A DNA stretch of 64,000 nucleotides, from NCBI GenBank assembly GCA_963681505.1, contig OY811987.1, positions 2,490,604 to 2,554,603 on the forward strand, given 5' to 3'. Position 1 is the first letter of the stretch; every line of letters begins with the position of its first letter. Below the pieces are notes generated by a model. The model was not told the DNA's origin. It made no database searches and saw only the letters and a program-made list of their open reading frames with translations. This stretch comes from Eunapius fragilis. Lineage: Eukaryota; Porifera; Demospongiae; Spongillida; Spongillidae. Both the position numbers and the translations under genes were made by a program. Shown one piece after another: positions 38,001-46,732 of the stretch.

Positions 38001-41000
38001 GAGATGCTCTCTATTAATACCCATAATAGTCAGGTGGACGACGTGTGCATTGAGGGTACCGTGTGTTTGTTGGGCGGGGAATGAGTGACTGACGCCTATT
38101 GACAACAGGAGGATCTTCAATCGGAGGTGGTACATCAATGGGAGGTACAGGTACATCGCCAGCAGGTGGTTGTGCTTCTGGGAGTGGCTGTACTTCTTCG
38201 TCATCACTCATGATCTCCAACTGTTCACCTAATAGCTCAGGTTGAGGTACTCTGGCTGCAGACTCTTCATTTTGAGTGACTCTAGTTTTAGTTGCTGGAA
38301 CATGTGCTGGAGCTTGTATTCCTTCAATACACGGTTTCAGTCGATCGAAGTGCACTACTTGAGTACTTTTTCCTTTCAATGCTCTAATCTTGTAGTCACT
38401 CTCACCTATACGTTCTTGCACTCGATAAGGTCCTTTCCATGGATGATGCAGTTTCCTTGACTGTCCACGAGGCACCACTATTGAGTGCAGCCAGACAACA
38501 TCACCGACACTGTATGGTTTACCATGCACTTTCTCATCATAGAATGACTTCTGTCTCTTATGCTCCGCATTGCATTTCTCTCGCACTACTGCATAAGCAT
38601 TGTGTAAGGCATTCCTGAGCTCAGTAGCATATTCTCCTGCTGTGAAGCTATCACTTGGGCCAGTGCCATACATAAGGTCCACAGGAAGCCTTGCTTGACG
38701 ACCAAACATCAGATAGAATGGAGTGTATCCTGTTGACGAGTGAACACTAGAATTATAGGCCATGCACAGTTTTCTAATACACTGGTCCCAATCAGATTGA
38801 TTGTTCACAGTAGTTGCCAACATGTCCAATAAAGTTCTATTGAACCTTTCAACCATGCCATTACATTGGGGATGATAAGGTGTGGTATGTGACTTCTTAA
38901 TGTGCAGCAGCTTACAAACTTCTCCAATAAGTTTTGACTCAAACTGTCTGCCCTGGTCCGAGTGCAATTGTTCTGGAGGGGAAAATCTACAGAACATTTC
39001 ATTCACCAATTTCTCAGCTACTGTCACTGCCTCTTGGTTAGGTATAGCATAGACCTCAACCCACCGAGTGAAGTAATCACTAGCCACTAGTACATACCTA
39101 TTGCCATCCTTTGTCTCTGGAAGGGGACCCATTATGTCCACTGCTACAATCTGCATGGGGGACCCAGCCTGCACGGTTTGGAGTGCTGCTCTATTTTTTG
39201 GTGCACTTGTCTTCCTGGTAGCACAGCTTGCACAGGTTTTACACCACTCCCTTGCAGCTTCCATGCTTCCAGGCCAATAGAAGCGCTCCTTCAGACGGAA
39301 AGACATCTTCTCTTCTCCTATGTGCCCACCAACTGCACCACTGTGCAATTCATTCAGTAGAGTCGCCCGAAGTATAAAGGGTATCACAAGCTGGTGACCA
39401 CAAAGTTGTCCTTTTTGAAGTGATCTCCACAATGTACCATTTCTGACACACAACATTTCCCACAACTGGAAAAGGCGACGCCCCTCAAGACTCCAGGACT
39501 TGACTTCATCAGGATGTGGCTTGCGATCAAGTTCAACAGCTTGGAGCACTGGGCCCACAGATGGATCAGCCAGCTGCAGTTTGCGCATCTCTTTGGAGGG
39601 GTATGACTGGAATGGAAGATTAATAATCACACCTACTTGGGTTGGAACATCATCAGTTGGGTTGTGTGAATCACGACCACACTGTCTGCAGGGCATCCTG
39701 GAGAGTGCATCTGCATTCCCATGCCGTATCCCTGGTCTATGTACAACAGTGAAGTTGTATTCTTGGAGACGTTCTATCCAACGGGCAAGTTGTCCTTCAG
39801 GCTCTCTAAAATTCTGAATCCATATCAGTGAGCCATGGTCTGTCCTCAAGGTGAAATGCTGTCCCAGCAAGTAACAGCGGAAGTGGTGTACGAACTCTAC
39901 GACAGCAAGTAATTCTCGTCTTGTCACACAGTAGCGTTGCTCCTGTCTGCTTAATGATCTACTTGCATAGGCAATAACACACTCACTACCATCATCTTGA
40001 CCCTGAGAAAGGACTGCTTCTATGCCATTCTCACTAGCATCAGTGTCTAGGATGAACGTCTTTGAGTAGTCTGGGAAGGCAAGTACAGGTGCTGACACAA
40101 GGCATGCGCGGAGTTGATCAAATGCATTCTGACAAGACTCATTCCATTCAAATGTTACATTCTTCTCCGTCAATCTCTGCAGAGGTTTTGCGAGGGAAGC
40201 AAAATTCTTGATGAACCGCCTGTAGTAGTTCACCAAGCCCAAGAACTGTTGTATTTCCCTCTTGTCAGTTGGAGTAGGCCAATTGGACACCACCTCTGTT
40301 TTGTCTGGGTCTGTTGAAATTCCACTGGCTGAGACAACATGCCCTAGAAACCTGACTTTCTGCTGGCAAAAATTACATTTCTTAGGTTGAAGCTTAAGAC
40401 CAGCTTGCCTCAACCGTGTCAAAACATTGCCAAGGCAATGCAGGTGTTCTGAGAATGTCCTGCCCACAACAACAATATCGTCGAAGTACACCAAGCAGTC
40501 CGTCCACTTGAGATCATTCAGCACTCGATCCATCAATCGCTGAAAAGTTGCAGGTGCATTACAAAGCCCGAAGGGCATTACCTTAAACTCAAACAATCCC
40601 TCTGGTGTTGTAAATGCAGTCTTCTGCCTGTCTGCCTCCTCGACTTCCACCTGCCAGTATCCGCTTGCAAGATCCAGTGTACTAAAGAACTTCGTTCCAC
40701 CAAGTGTGTCTAGGGTGTCGTCCACACGAGGGAGTGGGTAGGCATCCTTCTTCGTGACTGAATTCACTTTTCTGTAATCAACACAAAATCGCATAGAGCC
40801 GTCTTTCTTACGTACCAGTATGATTGGAGAGGACCATGGGCTGTGAGATGGTTGGATGACATCCTTTTCCAGCATTTCATCCAGCATTTTTCTTACTTCG
40901 AGCCGACGAGCTTGTGGGACACGACGTGGTAACTGGTGTATTGGCTGGGCATCTCCTGTATCTAGGTGGTGCTTGATTTCTCCTGTTCGACCTATATTAC

Positions 41001-44000
41001 CAGGGTGTAAACTGAATACATCAGCATAATCCAAGAGAACAGAAAACAACATCTCTTTATCCCTGACACTGAGATGGTCACCAATCTTGGATACCATCTC
41101 CCACAGAGCCTTTTGATCATCGTGTGAGACATCCTTATCTCTTGATACGGCGTGAACATTGAGGTCTTCATCACCTGGAGGATCTTTCTCCAAGGCCTCC
41201 ATAGTGGCAATCCGGGTCCCTTTCTTCACCACCACAGCCTCCTTTCTTGGATTGAGCACTCTGAGTGGAACAGAACGTCCTGAAGGACTAACAACAGCAT
41301 GAGCAACCATTAGTCCATGGCGACCATGCCGGTCACCCTCCACAATCCAGGAATGATTGAATACTTGATGATCCAGCTCCACCATGATTTCCTGCTCACT
41401 TTCAGCAGGGATTAGCAACTTTTGCTTCACAACCAATCCTATCAGAGGAGTGCATGTGTACGGCTTCTGTTGAGTATTATCAAGTGATAGTGACACTCTT
41501 TGACATGGGAAGTCGATACGTCTCAGCCCGCTATCTATGACACATCTACACTGCTCCAAAAAATCTAGACCCAGGATTGCTTCAACTGACAAGTCATCTA
41601 CTATGACAAATGTAGCAGCCATTGGGGTAGGAACTTCAGCAAATTTCAATTGCACTAAACCTACTCCCCTTATACTAAGTGGTATGCCACTTACACCAAC
41701 CAACTTTTGTCCAGTGCCTTCCTCCAATTTGAGTTTGCTGTCCAATTTGGCTGCCTTAGCCCAAATGTCACTACGAAGGAGAGAAACTGCTGCTCCTGTG
41801 TCAATTATAAACTCAATTGGTAGGGTGGCTATAAAACCTTTCAAACGGTAACTTAACCCACAGCTTACTGACAGAGTGGGCACAGTTAAAACACTATTCT
41901 GGGTCCTTACAGGCTCTCCCCCTCGTGCTGGACCCCCTAGCACTGGAGGGTTGCAGTTTTCCTGCTGCTGTTGTTTACTACTGACTGGACAATTGCGTGC
42001 TATGTGACCCATTCCTCCACAACTCCAACATGTAACAGTACTTCTACCACCGTAACGCCCTCCAAACCTACGTAAGGGCGGACGCCCCTGGCTTCCTGAA
42101 CTTGGTTCCTGCAATAGCTTCTCTAAACGGTCTAGGCGCTCGACGAGCAGTTTCATTTCTTTCGTTCCCTCTGTTGACAGCAGCAACAGCTGGCTCTTTT
42201 TGATGTGGTACTGCACATACGGGCTCTGAATGTTGTTGAGTAGGAATGCTAACCGTGCCGGTAATGGACTTACTACTGCTATGCCCCAGATATGTCTCCA
42301 TCTCAATAGTGGTGGTAACAGCTGCTTCCACGGTTTTAGGACGCGTCTGCCGTACACTAAAGGAGAGATGAGAATCTTCAATCTGAGACAAAAATTGGTT
42401 CAGCGCAAGGCGTTCGCGGGCCTTTTCTTCGAGATCTGGGTACGCTTTATCCGCGAGTACTCTTAATGCGTCACCAAACGAAGCCCAGTCCTCGTCGTTT
42501 TGCCTCTTCCTAACCTGAAGTTCTGCCATGTGCAGGTCCCTTGAACTGTCGGGGTGGAAACGACGACGTAACGCATCTTTGCACTCACCGTATTTCGTAC
42601 GAGCGTCTTGCGCTAGCCTCCGGTACGCTGTATGAGCCTTTCCGGTAAGTCGCACTCGAATCCATTTCAGTTTCTCTTCGTCACTGTCCCACTTGTTCAC
42701 TGCTGCGCAGTCTTCAAAGTGCTCTATCCAGTCGTCCCAGCGACTAATTCCAGATTCGCCGCTAAAAGGTTCGGGTAGGAGAACTGGTCGAGCCATTCCA
42801 GCTGCCGACTACGCCAATGTAACGCGGCCACGAATTCAACAGAGAATGCTGTTAGAATATATTAGCAGCACTTAAGAGATAAAATCACAGCAGCTCACTA
42901 GATACAAAAGGACCTACGCTTATATACAGATAAATGCACGTGCATACAGACAGACAGTCTATGGTTCAAAGGTGGACCACATCAGGTGATAATGTACATC
43001 TGCATTACAATATGTTCTGCTTCTTCCTCTAGCGGCATGTCAGCCTTAGTGATGGACCCTGGTGCTTGAGACAGTGCATCTGCTGTGCACAAGAGCTTAC
43101 CAGGCACATGCTGAATAGTAAAATCGAAGCGTGCTAACCTCAGCCGAAATCGAAGAATTCGTGGTGGTAGCGTATCAAGGTGCTTTGATCCTAACAGTGG
43201 AACTAGCAGCTTGTGATCAGTTTCAATGTGGAATTTAAGTCCAACAATATAACTGGCAAACTTGTCACATGCCCAGACAGTAGCCAGTGCTTCTTTCTCG
43301 ATTTGTGCATACCGTTTTTCGGTATCTGACATAGACCGGGATGCATATGCCACAGGTTTCCATTCCCCATCACTTCTCTGTAGCAGTACTGCCCCCAACC
43401 CATGCAATGATGCATCTGCAGAAAGTTTGGTTGGTGCATCTGGGGTATAGAAGGCAAGCACTGTTGGTTTGCAAAGTTCGGCTTTAACCTGAGCAAAGGC
43501 TTCTTCTTGAGCACAACCCCATTGCCAAGTGCGGTTTTTGCTCAAGAGTTCTCGGAGAGGCCGCGTTACCTGTGCTAAGTTAGGTGAAAACTTCCCCATT
43601 TGGTTTGCCATTCCAAGAAATCGTCTCAATTCCATGATGTTACTGGGTGAGCTGAGACCTTCAATAGCAGACGTTTTCTCTGGATCTGCTTGGACGCCAT
43701 GTTAGTCAATGACATGCCCGAGAAAGAGTAGTTTCCCTTTCTCAAACTCACATTTCTCCCTATTCAGAGTTACTCCAGCATCACGGATTCTGTTTAATGC
43801 CGCTATGAGTTGAGTGTTATGTTCCTCTTTGTCCCTGCCAACCACTAACACATCGTCCATCTGACACAGGACCCCCTCAAGGCCTGCAAGGATTTTACTC
43901 ATTCGCTTCTGGAAGTGCTCAGGCGCACTGCAAATCCCAAACGGAAGTTTGTGAAAGTAGTAACGACCAAATGGAGTGATGAATGTGGTCAGAAGTTTGG

Positions 44001-46688
44001 ACCTCTCAGTCAAGGGTATTTGCCAAAATCCGGAATTTGCGTCGAGTTTGCTGAAGATTTTTGCTCCTGCCAACTGTGCTAAGGTTTCATCTACTTTTGG
44101 AAGAGGGTATACCTCCTGGCAAACATAACGATTTAAGGGTTGGTAGTCCACACATATGCAAATTGCCCCACCCTTCTTGGGAGCAACCACCATTCTGGCA
44201 CACCATGGAGTTGGCTCGTCTACTTTTGAGATGATTCCCAGTGACTCCATTCGCTCCAACTCCTGCTTGACCTTGAGACGCAATGGTAAAGGAATGTTTC
44301 GGGAGGTAAACAAAGCATAGGGCTGTGCCTCTGGTTGCAGCTGAATGTCATAGGGTCACCCGTGCTCCCCAGCCCCTGAAATAGTGTAGGATATTTTTCC
44401 ACAATAGTGTGAAGTGAAGCTTCCACTGTTTCCTCTAGCTTTGCCACCAACTTCAGAGCGAGGATAGCTGGTAGTCCCAGCAGGTTGGTTCTCAGTCCGT
44501 TTACTACGTACACATTCTGCTTGGTAGTTTTCCCTCGATAAAACAACTCTCCTTCAAACTGACCGATTACCTTTAAAAGAGTGCGTGCAGGACAGTACAG
44601 CATCTTCTTGGGTCTGTCTAGTTTAAGCCCTTTAAAAGCTCTGAAAGCCACATCCAAAATTGCTGTTACCTCAGCCCCAGTATCTATTTTGAACTCCAAC
44701 GTTTGATTGGCCAGCTTTAACTTCACTCTCCAGGTTTCAGGACTGTTTTGTATAAGTGTGTCTAAGAATGCACTGTCAAGGTTGCTCTCATCCGGTTGTA
44801 ACTCCGCCACTGTCTTTGATAGGCACTGTGAGCCATAGTGTCCTCTCCGCTTGCATTTATGACACACAGACTCCTTGGCAGGGCAAGTATACCAAGGATG
44901 CTGGCCTTTCCCGCATTTGATACACTGCTTAGGTGTTTGTTTTGGCTTTGCTGGTTTTGTCTTGGTGCCTTGGCCCCTAAGAAAGTCCATGGAGCTGTTT
45001 TCCCCCTTGAAAGAAGAGCCGCTTTCTGCCTCCTTGAGCACCTGTTGTTGTGTGTGAACCGCCTCTCTCTGCCAGATCATGGTCTTTGCTTTCTCTAGAG
45101 TGAGATCTGAATTTAGTTGAAGTCTTTCTGAGAGGGCTAGATTCCTAATATCGACAACAAGACAGTCACAGATCATTTCAGAGGTGAGCTGCCCGTATGA
45201 ACACTGCTCTGCCAAGTAATATAGTTCCGTGATGTACTGGTCGCCGGACTCACCTTCCAGCTGGTCACGTCTGTTGAAGCGCGCCCGCTCGAAAATGACA
45301 TTGTGTCGAACATGGAAATACTCATCCAGTTTTTCCACTACTTTCTTGTAGCTTTTCCTATCCTCGTCTGTGATACCCGTGGACACAAGAACCACTTCTG
45401 CCTCCTCGCCCATAGAATATAATAACATACTGACTTGCTTAGAGTCGGACTGTGTGTCGAGGGACGAGGCGATACGGAACTGTTCAAACCGCCGTTTCCA
45501 GCGGGTCCAGTCGTCGGTGTTCTTGAAGTCGAACGCTTCCGGAGGTTGCAACCGAATATCTGCCATGTCCAACCGTGGGTTTCAGAGAACCGCTGCCACC
45601 ATGTAACAGTGTTTGTAAAAAATAACACAGTTGTGTTGCAGACAGAGGTGGTCATTAGAGCTGTAGCAAGCTGCTTGGGGGTGGAGACCTTCCTTCACCA
45701 TCTCCCTGCACCAGATAGGCATCAACTTGTGTTTGTTGATGGGAAAAGTGGGCGTCACACACATCCTTGCCGCTCTGTGCCTCATTGTGGTAGTACACCA
45801 CTAGCTTGAGCCCAGCAGCTGAGCACACATGAGGCAGGAGCAGCTTAGTTTACTTGCCAGCAAGTTTTTTGGCATTGTCACTCTGCATGATTATCTTGGC
45901 AACATGTGGAAACCGCTGTCTCAAGGCATGAAGGGCTGCATCCATACATGACTAACAACATTGCCATCAGCCCTCTGCTCACCTTGAACAATGCAGTCAA
46001 CGATGCGTGCAGGGCAGGCGTATCATCTTCCATATCCTCCTCTTCTTGCACATCCTCATTCTCTACACCCTCTTGTACATCCTCATCTTGTACATCTTCA
46101 TCATCTTCCTGCATATCCTCATGCACCTTGCACACTATCTTGATCCTCTATAGATAAATGAATGGCCAATAATTGAAAAGTCTGGGTACAAAAACATTTG
46201 GGTCTGGGTACCGGACGAGAGTGTTTTGTGCGAGAACTAGGTAAGTTGTGAACATTTCACTTGTGCTATCTTTTATTGAGTACCTAAATACGTCTATGGA
46301 CATCGTCTATTTCGTTTGTAACCACTCTAGAAAAAAGTGTACTCGCTAGCATTCGAGCAATGAGAAACGCGCGACCGCGAAGCTAGGAATAGCACCAATC
46401 GTCGTAGAAAGAGTTGGGCAATCGGAATATGTATTTTTCAACTTAAAACAACGTTTTCCAACTAATTTTCTAAAAAGTAGGTTCGACAAAAAATACATTC
46501 GATTTACATGGAACCGGTGTTAATTGCACAATGAACTTTGAAGTGTTGTGATTTTTTTTCAGTTTGAGGTACTCTTACAAGCAGTGCTTAAGTGAAAAGG
46601 AACGAGAAAATCTTGTCAGTGATATTAAAGCAGGACGGGGGCAGAGGTGTGTAAAATGGATTGATGTTTTCAGAGGATTGTGACTTCT

Positions 46689-46732
<44 letters not shown>

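Larger units (their letters stand above)
37792..43009 (-). mobile_element. Ty3/Gypsy retrotransposon C, young and apparently intact
   Basis: Two 192-bp LTRs differ at one position (C/A in GAGATACAATC). ATAT is duplicated on both sides (37788-37791, 43010-43013). The primer-binding site on the minus strand reads TGGCGTAGTCGGCAG, one base after the LTR, and the polypurine tract is GAGGAGGGAGCAG. Gag (242 codons) and pol (1455 codons) are both uninterrupted, with all motifs present. It inserted into the pol gene of element B. Of all elements here it is the only one likely to be able to transpose. Confidence 0.96.
36334..45629 (-). mobile_element. LTR retrotransposon B (Ty3/Gypsy), split by element C
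   Basis: The left LTR is 93 bp (36334-36426); the right one keeps only 28 bp (45602-45629), sharing both extremities, so it has lost its middle. A polypurine tract (AAAGAAAGGGAGA) adjoins the left LTR and a primer-binding site TGGTGGCAGCGG follows the right one; element A uses the same 12 nt. Pol of B is cut in two by element C between RNase H and integrase. A frameshift near 44320 and a stop in RT show that it is dead. No target duplication was found, in line with a deletion at the right junction. Confidence 0.85.
31005..46519 (-). mobile_element. TTAA-flanked DNA transposon X, interrupted by LTR elements A and B
   Basis: Left end CACCAGTTCCATGTAAATCG and right end (read inward) CACCGGTTCCATGTAAATCG are inverted repeats that stay similar for about 65 bp, passing through TTTTGTCGAAC and GAAAATTAGT. 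Both ends are flanked by TTAA (31001-31004 and 46520-46523), the target duplication of piggyBac/Kolobok-type elements. Removing A with its TSD (3811 bp) and B (9296 bp) leaves about 2.4 kb with a broken transposase gene on the minus strand (46180-45630 joining 36333-35240). X inserted 43 bp upstream of the MUS81 exon 25 start and its guests enlarged intron 24 to 16.4 kb. Confidence 0.75.
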
